Source of the DNA: FEN-1219 sp964457725
Lineage (GTDB): Bacteria; Pseudomonadota; Gammaproteobacteria; Steroidobacterales; Rariloculaceae
Length of the DNA: 10,281 nt
Direction of reading: 5' to 3'
NCBI GenBank assembly: GCA_964457725.1
Contig: CAYWGQ010000140.1
Coordinates: 1 to 10,281 of the forward strand
Made by a program: the position numbers and the translations under genes
Notes under the pieces: generated by a model
Databases searched by the model: none
Seen by the model: the letters and a program-made list of their open reading frames with translations, nothing else
What the model was told of the DNA's origin: nothing
Shown: positions 1 to 6,933 of the stretch, piece by piece
Position numbering within the stretch: the first letter of the stretch is position 1
How the letters are laid out: each line of letters begins with the position of its first letter

Positions 1-761
1 GCCTTCTCCTGGATCACGCGCAGCAGCTTCACCTGCATGTGCAGCGGCAGGTCGGCCACCTCGTCGAGGAACAGCGTGCCGCCCTCGGCGGTCTGCACCA
101 GGCCGATCTTGTCGCCGACCGCGCCCGTGAAGCTGCCCTTCTTGTGGCCGAAGAACTCGCTCTCCATCAGCTCGGTCGGGATCGCGCCGCAGTTGATCGG
201 CACGAACGGACCGTCGCGCCGGGGGCTCGCCTCGTGGATCATCCGCGCGACGAGCTCCTTGCCGGTGCCGGATTCGCCGGAGATCTGCACGGGCGCCTGA
301 CTCCGTGCGACCTTCGCGATCATCGCCCGCACCTTCTCGATCGCGGGCGAGGCGCCGATCAGCCCGTCCGTTGCGGCGCCGCGCGGCGGCGCGATGCGCC
401 GCAGCTTCAGCGCCGAGCTTACGAGCTTCCGCAGGTCCTGCAGATCGAGCGGCTTCGAGACGAAGTCGAATGCGCCGAGCTTCAACGCGCGCACGGCGGC
501 TTCGACGCTGCCGTGCGCGGTGATCACGGCCACCGGCGTGCCCGGCACCTCGCTCTGGATCCACTCGACGAGCTCGAGGCCGTCGCCGTCCGGCAGCCGC
601 ATGTCCGTCAGGCAGAGGTCGAACGTCTCCTTCGCGAGCAACCGCTTCGCGCTCGCGAGGTCGGCGCACGTGCGCGCCGCGATGTCCATCCGCTCCAGCG
701 TGATCGCGAGAAGCTCGCAGATGTCCGGTTCGTCGTCGACGACGAGCGCGATCGGCTTCAT
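1..761 (-). CDS. pilR: Sigma-54-dependent response regulator PilR, C-terminal part missing
   Basis: This is an NtrC-type activator that, once phosphorylated by PilS, works with RpoN (sigma-54) RNA polymerase to transcribe type IV pilin (known for the family). The 253 visible codons give a receiver domain (about 1-120) with the acidic pair D9/D10, phospho-acceptor D53 in LTDMRLPDGDG, T81 and K103 in SKPLD. An AAA+ domain follows: Walker A GESGTGKE (162-169), the sigma-54 contact loop as GSFTGA (209-214) and Walker B TLFLDEV (229-235). The rest of the AAA+ domain and the Fis-type helix-turn-helix lie beyond base 1. The ATG overlaps the stop of pilS as ATGA (758-761), preceded by purine-rich AGAAGAGAG, so the two genes are translationally coupled. 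PilR is preferred over other NtrC-like regulators because of the six-helix PilS-type kinase upstream and the Pseudomonas-like neighbourhood. The start is certain. Confidence 0.9.
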   Translation of the reverse strand, partial: MKPIALVVDDEPDICELLAITLERMDIAARTCADLASAKRLLAKETFDLCLTDMRLPDGDGLELVEWIQSEVPGTPVAVITAHGSVEAAVRALKLGAFDFVSKPLDLQDLRKLVSSALKLRRIAPPRGAATDGLIGASPAIEKVRAMIAKVARSQAPVQISGESGTGKELVARMIHEASPRRDGPFVPINCGAIPTELMESEFFGHKKGSFTGAVGDKIGLVQTAEGGTLFLDEVADLPLHMQVKLLRVIQEK

Positions 762-2434
762 GTGCTCTCTTCTGTCGGTTGCCAGCGGTCGGGGTCCGCG
801 AACACTACCCGAAAGATACTGCCGCCGCCGGGGCGCGGTTGATACCGGAGCGTTGCGCCGTTGCGCTCGCAAAGCTCGCGGGAAATATAGAGGCCGAGGC
901 CGGTCCCGCCCGGCTGGCCGGTGTAGAACGGCTCGAAGATCTGCTCCGCCTGCTCGCGCGGGATGCCGGGCCCCCGGTCGGCGACCTCGACGTAGGGGCG
1001 CCCGGATGGCTCGAGCACGCCGAAGCCGAGATCGACCGAGATCGCGCCGGCCGCGACGCTCGCGTACTTCACCGCGTTCTCGCACAAGTTCCAGATCACC
1101 TGATGCAGATGGGTCGGGTCGACCCACGCCTCGAGCTCCGCGTCGCCCGGCTGCACCGCGATCGAGCCCTCGAACAGCTCGAGCGTCTGCGTGAACTCCG
1201 TCGCGAACGCCTCGAGCCACGGTCCGAGCCGGACGCGCTGCGGCCGCGTCTTGCCGCGGCGCGAGAGCGTCAGCACGCTGTCGACGATCTGGCTGACCCG
1301 CCGCGCGTTCACCCGGATGATGTCCGTCAGGCGCTGCTCGGCCGCGGTGATCGTCGTCGATTCCGCGAGCAGCTGCCCCGCATGGCTCATCGCGCCGATC
1401 GGGTTCCGGATCTCGTGGGCGATGCTCGCCGAGAGCCGGCCGAGCGCCGCGAGCTTCGCCTGCTGCACGCGCTCGGCGATCAGCGAGGTGTCCTCGAGAA
1501 AGATCAGCACGCCGCCGCGCCTGTCCGGCGCGAGCGGCGCGAAATGCGGCTGGATGTTCGTCGCGCCGTCGCTCGACGCGAAGACGCTCTTCGCCTTGTC
1601 GGCCGAGGCCTCGTCCGCACGCCAAGCGCGCAGCCGCTCGGCGAGCGGCTCCGCCACCTCGCCGAGCGATCTGCCCGACGCCGAGGAATCCGCGCCGAGG
1701 TGCTTCGCGGCCGATTCGTTGATCAGCCGAATCCGATCGTCGCCGTCGACGACGACGATGCTCTCGCGAAGGTGCTGGATGATGTACTCGTTCAGCTCGA
1801 CGAGGTTGCGCAGGTCGACGCCGCGCTGCTCCGCGAGCGCGGTCGTCTCGAGAATCTGCCGCCGCAGAATCTGCACGACGCCGGTGATCACGAAGATGAC
1901 CGCGCCGAGCACTCCGGCCGCCGCGAAGTCCGTGCTCGAGGTGAGCCCTTGCAAGTGCGCGAATACCTGCTCGCCGAGCAGCGCGAGCGTCGTGACCGCG
2001 GCGAGCAGGAATGCGCGGTCGGTGTGGACCAGGAGCGCGAGCCCGCCGACCGAGACGATCAGGAGCCCGCCGAGGCCGCTGCCGACGCCGCCGCTCGCGT
2101 GCAGGACGAGGGTGATCGCGGTGAGATCGGCGGCGAACTGGAGATACGGCTGGATCCCGACGCTCGGCAGTCGCCGCTGGAGCAGCACGAGCTCCACGCA
2201 GCCGAAGGCGAAGAGCCCGACCAGCGCCCGCCATGCGAGCTCGGGGTCCGCCTGGCCGACGATGCGCGGCTCGTCCGCGAGGTAGTAGACGACCAGCAGG
2301 ATCGACGCCGTCGCGAGGCGAAAGAGATTCAGCAGGATCAGAACGCGCCAGGCGAAGGTGTCCGCGGCCGGGCGGGAGGCCGCCTGCCTGCCGGCCGGAA
2401 GGCGCGGCTCCTCGAGCACGTTCGTAGCCGACAT
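758..2434 (-). CDS. pilS: Sensor histidine kinase PilS
   Basis: This is the membrane histidine kinase that phosphorylates PilR to control pilin transcription. From the ATG at 2434 it has 558 residues. Six hydrophobic segments (roughly 28-53, 67-86, 94-113, 121-136, 141-160, 171-190) match the six-helix PilS sensor. They are followed by a PAS-like domain (about 212-313, IVVVDGDDRIRLINESAAK), a HisKA H-box with the phospho-accepting histidine H340 in SIAHEIRNPIG, and an HATPase domain with N-box WNLCENAVKYA (N453), G1 DRGPGIP (486-492) and G2 GTGLGLYI (510-517). The frame stays open upstream to a GTG at 2485, which would add 17 residues. The ATG is preferred because the extra part is not membrane-like, but neither start has a clear Shine-Dalgarno. 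A TAGAAT hexamer (2450-2445) sits about 10 bases before the ATG, which would make a very short leader if it is a -10 box. It diverges from sucC across a REP-filled region. Confidence 0.9.
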   Translation of the reverse strand: MSATNVLEEPRLPAGRQAASRPAADTFAWRVLILLNLFRLATASILLVVYYLADEPRIVGQADPELAWRALVGLFAFGCVELVLLQRRLPSVGIQPYLQFAADLTAITLVLHASGGVGSGLGGLLIVSVGGLALLVHTDRAFLLAAVTTLALLGEQVFAHLQGLTSSTDFAAAGVLGAVIFVITGVVQILRRQILETTALAEQRGVDLRNLVELNEYIIQHLRESIVVVDGDDRIRLINESAAKHLGADSSASGRSLGEVAEPLAERLRAWRADEASADKAKSVFASSDGATNIQPHFAPLAPDRRGGVLIFLEDTSLIAERVQQAKLAALGRLSASIAHEIRNPIGAMSHAGQLLAESTTITAAEQRLTDIIRVNARRVSQIVDSVLTLSRRGKTRPQRVRLGPWLEAFATEFTQTLELFEGSIAVQPGDAELEAWVDPTHLHQVIWNLCENAVKYASVAAGAISVDLGFGVLEPSGRPYVEVADRGPGIPREQAEQIFEPFYTGQPGGTGLGLYISRELCERNGATLRYQPRPGGGSIFRVVFADPDRWQPTEEST

Positions 2435-2534
2435 GTCGGCGGGGATTCTAGCCGAAACGCCCGTGTTTTCCGGCACGCGGCACACGCCGCCGAGCCCGGC
2501 CGGCGCTGCACCGCGGCCGTTGCGCGCGCGGCTG

Positions 2535-2549
2535 TATAGGAGCGGCTGC
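2535..2549 (+). repeat. Half REP copy outside the tandem array
   Basis: TATAGGAGCGGCTGC carries the head and first palindrome arm of the REP but not the second arm. Its TAGGAGC lies 14 bp before the same string in the first full copy. Similar half copies sit just outside the full ones at 6665 and, inverted, at 2730-2756 and 6821. Confidence 0.75.
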
Positions 2550-2684
2550 GTAGGAGCGGCTGTCCAGCCGCGACTCTTCGCACCGCCCGGAGGTCGTCCC
2601 GTGTAGGAGCGGCTGTCCAGCCGCGACTCTTCGCACCGCCCGGAGGTCGTCCCGCGTAGGAGCGGCTGTCCAGCCGCGACTCTT
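2550..2684 (+). repeat. 53-bp tandem array of three GTAG-type REP palindromes
   Basis: Three identical 29-bp copies start at 2550, 2603 and 2656. Each has a GTAG head, GGA, the arms GCGGCTG and CAGCCGC around a 2-base centre, and a GACTCTT tail. The period is exactly 53 bp. The 24-bp linkers at 2579-2602 and 2632-2655 differ only at the last base (T2602, C2655), so the whole unit was duplicated, not just the palindrome. A GTAG head followed by a GC-rich hairpin is the signature of REP elements mobilised by RAYT (TnpA-REP) tyrosine transposases in Pseudomonas and Stenotrophomonas; assigning this family to that class is inference. The array lies between the 5' ends of pilS and sucC. Confidence 0.92.
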
Positions 2685-2698
2685 CCACCGCGTCGCCA

Positions 2699-2756
2699 AA
2701 GAATCGCGGCTGGACAGCCGCTCCTACCGAGCCGCTCCTACGACAGCGGCTCCTAC
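2699..2756 (-). repeat. Inverted REP copy with two outward half copies
   Basis: 2699-2727 is the 29-bp REP on the minus strand with one change in the tail (GATTCTT in place of GACTCTT). With the copy at 2656-2684 it forms a 28/29-bp inverted repeat around a 14-bp centre (2685-2698), which could extrude as a cruciform. Two half copies follow: AGCCGCTCCTAC at 2730-2741 and a variant, AGCGGCTCCTAC, at 2745-2756. They are spaced 14 and 15 bp head to head. The remainder of the intergenic region (2435-2534 and 2757-2792) is GC-rich with nothing recognisable. Confidence 0.88.
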
Positions 2757-2792
2757 CGGAGGCGGCGGCGCGGCGAACTCCGCGGTCTCGCC

Positions 2793-2821
2793 TTTACGCC
2801 CATCGACGCTTTCAGGACAAT
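2793..2821 (+). promoter_or_regulatory. Candidate sigma-70 promoter of sucCD
   Basis: TTTACG (2793-2798, 4 of 6 matches to TTGACA) and GACAAT (2816-2821, 4 of 6 to TATAAT) are separated by 17 bases, the optimal spacing. Transcription would begin near 2828, giving a leader of about 29 bases before the sucC ATG. The stretch is less GC-rich than its surroundings. This is a motif match only. Confidence 0.4.
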
Positions 2822-2856
2822 ACGGCGCCTCGCGCACACTTCGAGAACGCTTCCGA

Positions 2857-4026
2857 ATGAATCTCCACGAATACCAGGCGAAGGCGCTCTTCGCCGAATA
2901 CGCGATTCCCGTCCCGCAAGGGCGCGTCGCGACGACGGCCGCAGAGGCCGAGCAGGCCGCCGTCGCGCTCGGCGGCGATCTGTGGGTCGTCAAGGCACAG
3001 GTCCATGCCGGCGGCCGCGGCAAAGCCGGCGGCGTGAAGCTCGCGCGCTCGGCCGAGGAAGTCGGCAAGCTCGCGGCCGAGATGCTCGGCAAGCGGCTCG
3101 TCACCCATCAGAGCGGTCCCGAGGGGCTGCCGGTCGATTACGTCTACGTCGAGGCGGGCTCGAAGATCGCGCGCGAGCTCTACCTGAGCCTGCTCGTCGA
3201 CCGCTCCGCCGAGCGGATCGCCGTGATGGCTTCGGCGGCGGGCGGCATGGACATCGAAGAGGTGGCTGCGAAGACGCCCGAGAAGATCCTGACGCTCACG
3301 CTCCATCCCGCCGCGGGCCTCGAGGACTACCAGGCGCGCAAGCTCGGCTTCGGGCTCGGCCTCGACGGCGAGCAGCAGAAGCAGCTTCGCGACCTCCTGC
3401 GCAAGCTCGTCAAGCTTTTCCGCGAATGCGACGCGAGCCTCGTCGAGATCAATCCGCTGATCGTGACCGAGGACGGCCGCGTCGTCGCGCTCGATGCGAA
3501 GGTGAACATCGAGGAGAACGCGCTGTTCCGGCAGCCGAAGCTCGCGGCGCTCCGCGACCCGGCCCAGGAGGACGAGAAGGAGCGCCGGGCGCGCGAGCAC
3601 GACCTGAACTACGTGTCGCTGGACGGCTCGATCGCGTGCATGGTGAACGGCGCGGGGCTCGCGATGGCGACGATGGACCTGATCAAGCTGCACGGCGGCG
3701 AGCCCGCGAACTTCCTCGACGTCGGCGGCGGCGCGACCGCGGAGCGGGTCGCGGAGGCGTTCAAGATCATTCTGACGAATCCGAAGGTGAAGGCGATCCT
3801 CGTGAACATCTTCGGGGGGATCGTCCGCTGCGACGTGATCGCCGAGGGCGTGCTCGCAGCGGTCCGCCAGGTGCACGTCGGCGTGCCGGTGGTCGTCCGC
3901 CTCGAAGGCACGAACGTGGAGCGGGGACGGCAGCTCCTCGCGGAGAGCGGGCTCGACGTGGTTGCCGCGACCGGGCTCACGGACGCGGCGTCGAAGGTCG
4001 TCGCACTTGCCGGAGGTCGAGCGTGA
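2857..4026 (+). CDS. sucC: Succinate-CoA ligase (ADP-forming), beta subunit
   Basis: SucC pairs with SucD to convert succinyl-CoA to succinate with substrate-level phosphorylation of ADP or GDP in the TCA cycle, in the cytoplasm. The 389 residues match the usual length (388 in E. coli). The start MNLHEYQAKALF is the family's N terminus and fixes the ATG. The ATP-grasp domain shows K46 in VVKAQVHAGG, the glycine loop AGGRGKAGG (51-59) and the metal-binding LVEINPLI. The C-terminal half contains MVNGAGLAMATMD, FLDVGGGA and NIFGGIVRCDVIA, typical of the ligase interface with SucD. There is no strong Shine-Dalgarno, only GAGAA about 10 bases upstream. The stop TGA overlaps the sucD start. sucAB and lpd, which adjoin sucCD in E. 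coli, are not here, so this is a stand-alone sucCD operon. Confidence 0.97.
   Translation: MNLHEYQAKALFAEYAIPVPQGRVATTAAEAEQAAVALGGDLWVVKAQVHAGGRGKAGGVKLARSAEEVGKLAAEMLGKRLVTHQSGPEGLPVDYVYVEAGSKIARELYLSLLVDRSAERIAVMASAAGGMDIEEVAAKTPEKILTLTLHPAAGLEDYQARKLGFGLGLDGEQQKQLRDLLRKLVKLFRECDASLVEINPLIVTEDGRVVALDAKVNIEENALFRQPKLAALRDPAQEDEKERRAREHDLNYVSLDGSIACMVNGAGLAMATMDLIKLHGGEPANFLDVGGGATAERVAEAFKIILTNPKVKAILVNIFGGIVRCDVIAEGVLAAVRQVHVGVPVVVRLEGTNVERGRQLLAESGLDVVAATGLTDAASKVVALAGGRA
4012..4017 (+). promoter_or_regulatory. Shine-Dalgarno of sucD
   Basis: GGAGGT lies 5 bases before GTG4023 and inside the last codons of sucC. It decides the GTG start of sucD, which would be easy to miss because the frame is open far upstream. 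Confidence 0.85.
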
Positions 4027-4895
4027 GCATCCTCGTCGACGCGAATACCAAAGTCATCTGCCAAGGCCTGACCGGGAAGCAGGGCACGTTCCATACGCAG
4101 CAGTGCCTCGCGTACGGCACGAAGGTCGTCGCCGGCGTGACGCCGGGCCGCGGCGGCACCGAGCACATCGGTCTGCCGGTTTACAACACGGTCGCCGACG
4201 CGAAGGCCGCGACGGGCGCGACGGTCAGCATGATCTACGTGCCGGCGCCGTTCGCCGCGGACGCGATCCTCGAGGCGGCGGACGCCGGCATCGAGCTGAT
4301 CGTTTGCATCACCGAGGGCGTGCCGGTGCTCGACATGGTCCGCGTGAAAGCCGTGCTGAAGGACAGCAATAGCCGGCTGATCGGGCCGAATTGCCCGGGC
4401 ATCATCACGCCGGGCGGAGCGAAGATCGGCATCATGCCGGGGCAGATCCATCAGCCGGGCGTCGTCGGCATCGTGTCCCGCTCGGGCACGCTGACGTACG
4501 AGGCCGTCCACCAGACGACGACGCGCGGGCTCGGGCAGAGCACGTGCGTCGGCATCGGCGGCGACCCCGTCCGCGGCATGAACTTCATCGACTGCCTGGA
4601 GCTTTTCCAGGCGGATCCGGGCACGCGCGGGATCATCATGGTCGGCGAGATCGGCGGGTCGGACGAGGAAGCGGCGGCGGAGTACATCGCCGCGCACGTC
4701 ACGAAGCCGGTCGTCGCGTACATCGCGGGCGTCACTGCGCCGCCGGGCAAGAGGATGGGCCATGCAGGCGCGATCATCTCGGGCGGCAAGGGCACGGCGG
4801 CGGAGAAGTACGCGGCGCTCGAGCGGGCGGGCGTGCGAACCGTGCGGTCGCTCGCGGATCTCGGCGAGACGATGGCGCAGGCGCTCGCGTCCTGA
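4023..4895 (+). CDS. sucD: Succinate-CoA ligase, alpha subunit
   Basis: SucD binds CoA and carries the phosphohistidine of succinyl-CoA ligase, passing phosphate between succinyl phosphate and the nucleotide on SucC. From the GTG the protein has 290 residues (289 in E. coli). It begins SILVDANTKVICQGLTGKQG, with the CoA-binding Rossmann loop GLTGKQG at 15-21. Other family landmarks are GPNCPGIITP (121-130), VSRSGTLTYE (151-160), GIGGDPVRG (178-185 region) and the active-site H247 in KRMGHAGAIISGGKGTA. GTG is chosen because it gives the exact family N terminus, follows a strong Shine-Dalgarno, and overlaps the sucC stop as GTGA (4023-4026). That overlap is a classic arrangement for equimolar subunits. 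Confidence 0.97.
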   Translation: MSILVDANTKVICQGLTGKQGTFHTQQCLAYGTKVVAGVTPGRGGTEHIGLPVYNTVADAKAATGATVSMIYVPAPFAADAILEAADAGIELIVCITEGVPVLDMVRVKAVLKDSNSRLIGPNCPGIITPGGAKIGIMPGQIHQPGVVGIVSRSGTLTYEAVHQTTTRGLGQSTCVGIGGDPVRGMNFIDCLELFQADPGTRGIIMVGEIGGSDEEAAAEYIAAHVTKPVVAYIAGVTAPPGKRMGHAGAIISGGKGTAAEKYAALERAGVRTVRSLADLGETMAQALAS

Positions 4896-4897
4896 CT

Positions 4898-4926
4898 CGG
4901 GCGCCCGGCGCCTGGCGCCGTGCCCG
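4898..4926 (+). other. GC-rich stem-loop after sucD
   Basis: CGGCGCC, T, GGCGCCG (4906-4920) is a perfect inverted repeat. It is enclosed by an outer CGGGC (4898-4902) and GCCCG (4922-4926), and starts 3 bases after the sucD stop. There is no T-run after it, so it does not look like an intrinsic terminator. It may block 3' exonucleases or be chance in very GC-rich DNA. The rest of 4927-5039 shows no clear signal. Confidence 0.35.
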
Positions 4927-5039
4927 CTTCGTGATCGCCGAGGAGCGCGCAGGGTGTTGACGCGGGGGCGACGGGCGACGCGGCGCGGCACGGTGCGCCG
5001 GTGCGGTCTCCCGCCGGCCGCGCGATTCGGGACGCCGAA

Positions 5040-6647
5040 GTGAAGGTTGCGCTCGCACAGCTGAACACCCGCGTCGGCGGGATCGACGCGAACACCGACA
5101 AGGTCTTGCAGGCGGCCGCGCGCGCGCGCGACGAGCTCGGCTGCGACCTCGTGCTGTTCCCGGAGCTGACGCTGTCGGGCTATCCGCCCGAGGATCTGCT
5201 GCTGCACCGCGGGCTGCGCGTGCGCGTCGAGGCCGCGTTCGAGCACGTCCGGCAAAGCGTCTCCGGCATCGCGCTCTTTCTCGGCTACCCGGAGTACGAC
5301 GGCGAGACGATCTACAACAGCGCGGCGCTGCTCCTCGACGGGCGCGTGCTCGCGAAGCACCGCAAGCGCGCGCTGCCGAACTACGCGGTGTTCGACGAGA
5401 AGCGCTACTTCGAGCCCGGCGCGGCCGCGACGGTCGCGGAGCTCGGCGGCCGGCGCTTCGGTCTGCTGATCTGCGAGGACGCGTGGCAGCCGGAACCGTG
5501 CCGGGAGACCGTCGCAGCCGGCGCCGAGGTGATCCTCGTGATCAACGGCTCGCCGTTCCACACGGAGCAGCACCGCGTCCGCGAGCGCGTGATCGCCGAG
5601 CGGGTCCGCGAGAACGGGCGCCCGATCGTGTACCTGAACATGGTCGGCGGACAGGACGAGCTCGTGTTCGACGGCGGCTCGTTCGCGCTCGACGCGGCCG
5701 GCCGCACCGTGTTCCGTGCGCCGCAGTTCGAGGAAGGGTTGTACGTCGTCGAGATCGGCGGCGCCGCGGGTGAGCCCGCGACGATCGCGGGCGACGTCGC
5801 GCCCGAGCTCGGGCTGGTCGAGCGTGCGTACCGCGCGCTCGTGCTCGGCACGCGGGACTACGTCGAGAAGAACGGCTTCCCGGGCGTCGTGCTCGGCCTC
5901 TCCGGCGGCGTCGATTCGGCGCTCACGCTCGCGCTCGCGGTCGATGCGCTCGGCCCCGACCGCGTGCACGCGGTGATGATGCCGTCCCGCTTCACCTCGT
6001 CGATGAGCGTCGAGGATGCGACCGCTCAGGCGCGCACGCTCGGCGTCCGGTTCGACGTGCTGTCGATCGAGCCGATCTTCGAGGCGACGCTCGGCGTGCT
6101 CGCGCCGGTGTTCGCGGGGCTGCCGCCCGACGCGACCGAGGAGAACATCCAGGCACGCTGCCGCGGCATTCTGCTGATGGCGCTGTCGAACAAGCTCGGC
6201 TCGATGCTGCTGTCGACCGGCAACAAGAGCGAGATGGCGGTCGGCTATGCCACGCTCTACGGCGACATGGCGGGCGGCTTCGCGCCGCTGAAGGACTGCA
6301 CGAAGAGCCTGGTCTACCGCCTCGCGCGCTACAGGAACGAGCTGGGTGCTGCGATCCCCGAGCGCGTGATCACGCGCGCGCCGTCCGCGGAGCTGCGCGA
6401 CAACCAGAAGGACTCCGATTCGCTCCCGCCGTACGAGGTGCTCGATCCGATCCTCGAGGCATTCATCGAGAAGGACTACTCGGTCGATCAGATCGCGGCG
6501 CTCGGCTTCGAGCGCGACGTCGTCGTGCGGGTGCTGCAGATGGTGAAGCGCGCGGAGTACAAGCGCCGCCAGGCGCCGCCCGGCGTGCGCGTCAGCAGCC
6601 GGGCATTCGGCCGCGACTGGCGCTACCCGATCACGTCCGGCTACTAA
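5040..6647 (+). CDS. nadE: Glutamine-dependent NAD+ synthetase
   Basis: NadE makes NAD+ from nicotinic acid adenine dinucleotide, ATP and glutamine, the last step of NAD synthesis. It is the two-domain type. The N-terminal nitrilase-like glutaminase carries the triad E42 (LFPELTLSGYPPEDL), K109 (KRALPNYAVFDEKRYF) and C145 (LLICEDAW). The C-terminal ATP pyrophosphatase has the P-loop SGGVDS (288-293), then STGNKSEMAVGYATLYGDMAG written here in part, and RAPSAELRDNQKDSDSLPPY near 447-464. GTG5040 gives 535 residues beginning (M)KVALAQLNTRVG, the family N terminus, with GGGA at 5029-5032 as a modest ribosome site. An in-frame GTG at 5001 would add 13 unconserved residues. It lies 144 bp after sucD, so co-transcription is possible. 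Being glutamine-dependent, it needs no free ammonia. Confidence 0.95.
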   Translation: MKVALAQLNTRVGGIDANTDKVLQAAARARDELGCDLVLFPELTLSGYPPEDLLLHRGLRVRVEAAFEHVRQSVSGIALFLGYPEYDGETIYNSAALLLDGRVLAKHRKRALPNYAVFDEKRYFEPGAAATVAELGGRRFGLLICEDAWQPEPCRETVAAGAEVILVINGSPFHTEQHRVRERVIAERVRENGRPIVYLNMVGGQDELVFDGGSFALDAAGRTVFRAPQFEEGLYVVEIGGAAGEPATIAGDVAPELGLVERAYRALVLGTRDYVEKNGFPGVVLGLSGGVDSALTLALAVDALGPDRVHAVMMPSRFTSSMSVEDATAQARTLGVRFDVLSIEPIFEATLGVLAPVFAGLPPDATEENIQARCRGILLMALSNKLGSMLLSTGNKSEMAVGYATLYGDMAGGFAPLKDCTKSLVYRLARYRNELGAAIPERVITRAPSAELRDNQKDSDSLPPYEVLDPILEAFIEKDYSVDQIAALGFERDVVVRVLQMVKRAEYKRRQAPPGVRVSSRAFGRDWRYPITSGY

Positions 6648-6664
6648 CGCCCAGGCAGCCGTCT

Positions 6665-6709
6665 GTAGGAGCGGCTGCTTGTAGGAGCGGCTGTCCAGCC
6701 GCGACTCTT
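6665..6709 (+). repeat. Half plus full REP copy after nadE
   Basis: A half copy GTAGGAGCGGCTG (6665-6677) is followed by a full 29-bp copy (6681-6709) identical to those at 2550, 2603 and 2656. The head-to-head spacing is 16 bp. It begins 17 bases after the nadE stop and is the left part of an inverted pair with 6791-6819. Confidence 0.9.
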
Positions 6710-6724
6710 TTTTCTTTTCTTTTC
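6687..6724 (+). terminator. Possible intrinsic terminator of nadE made from a REP hairpin
   Basis: The REP arms GCGGCTG (6687-6693) and CAGCCGC (6696-6702) form a GC-rich hairpin with an effective 4-base loop. GACTC follows, and then a T-rich tract: TTTTTT (6708-6713), CTTTTCTTTTC. The stem-to-T distance of about 5 bases is a little long, so efficiency is uncertain. The mirror copy (6819-6791 read on the minus strand) is also followed by pyrimidine-rich sequence and could serve bamD. Confidence 0.5.
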
Positions 6725-6790
6725 TTCTCCGCCCGAACGAAGGAAGATCGCGGCGCTGCAGGGCGCTGCCATCGCAGAGAAGGAAGAATG

Positions 6791-6832
6791 AAGAGTCGCG
6801 GCTGGACAGCCGCTCCTACCAGCCGCTCCTAC
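6791..6832 (-). repeat. Inverted REP copy and half copy at the gap edge
   Basis: 6791-6819 is a perfect 29-bp reverse complement of 6681-6709, across an 81-base spacer (6710-6790). The half copy AGCCGCTCCTAC (6821-6832) follows outward, 13 bp head to head. One base later the Ns begin. The spacer contains GATCGCGGC (6747-6755) with GCTGCAGGGC beyond it, perhaps a decayed copy. Confidence 0.88.
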
Positions 6833-6833
6833 C

Positions 6834-6933
6834 NNNNNNNNNNNNNNNNNNNNNNNNNNNNNNNNNNNNNNNNNNNNNNNNNNNNNNNNNNNNNNNNNNN
6901 NNNNNNNNNNNNNNNNNNNNNNNNNNNNNNNNN
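6834..6933. other. Assembly gap of 100 Ns
   Basis: Exactly 100 Ns is the conventional length for a scaffold gap of unknown size. Its left edge is one base after a REP half copy, so the assembly probably broke in the repeat. The 3' end of bamD, and possibly more REP copies, are hidden in it. The true length cannot be told from the sequence. Confidence 0.97.

Noticed and set aside
2380..2405. GC-rich imperfect palindrome CCGCCTGCCTGCCGG...AAGGCG inside the pilS N terminus (peptide LPAGRQA)
   Set aside because: It may be a relic of another repeat, but there is one copy, it is in frame, and such symmetry is common at this base composition.
779..2539. Long open frame of 586 codons on the plus strand opposite pilS
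   Set aside because: It is antisense to a gene with complete kinase motifs, is extremely rich in Arg, and has no domain. It results from stop-poor high-GC DNA. The same applies to 2812-3876 and 3609-5969 on the minus strand and to 2982-4022 in frame with sucD.
2338..2699. Small minus-strand frames with repeated peptides such as RGWTAAPT and SRLDSRSY
   Set aside because: The peptides are translations of the REP array and not genes.
2550..2727. CRISPR-like regular repeats
   Set aside because: The linkers between copies are nearly identical, unlike CRISPR spacers. The repeat has a REP structure, one copy is inverted, and no cas gene is present.
4957..4962. TTGACG as a -35 box for nadE
   Set aside because: No AT-containing -10 hexamer occurs 16-18 bases downstream; that stretch is almost entirely G and C.
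5001..5039. Upstream GTG start for nadE
   Set aside because: It would add 13 residues (beginning RSPAGRAIRD after the start) not seen in the family, and no better ribosome site precedes it.
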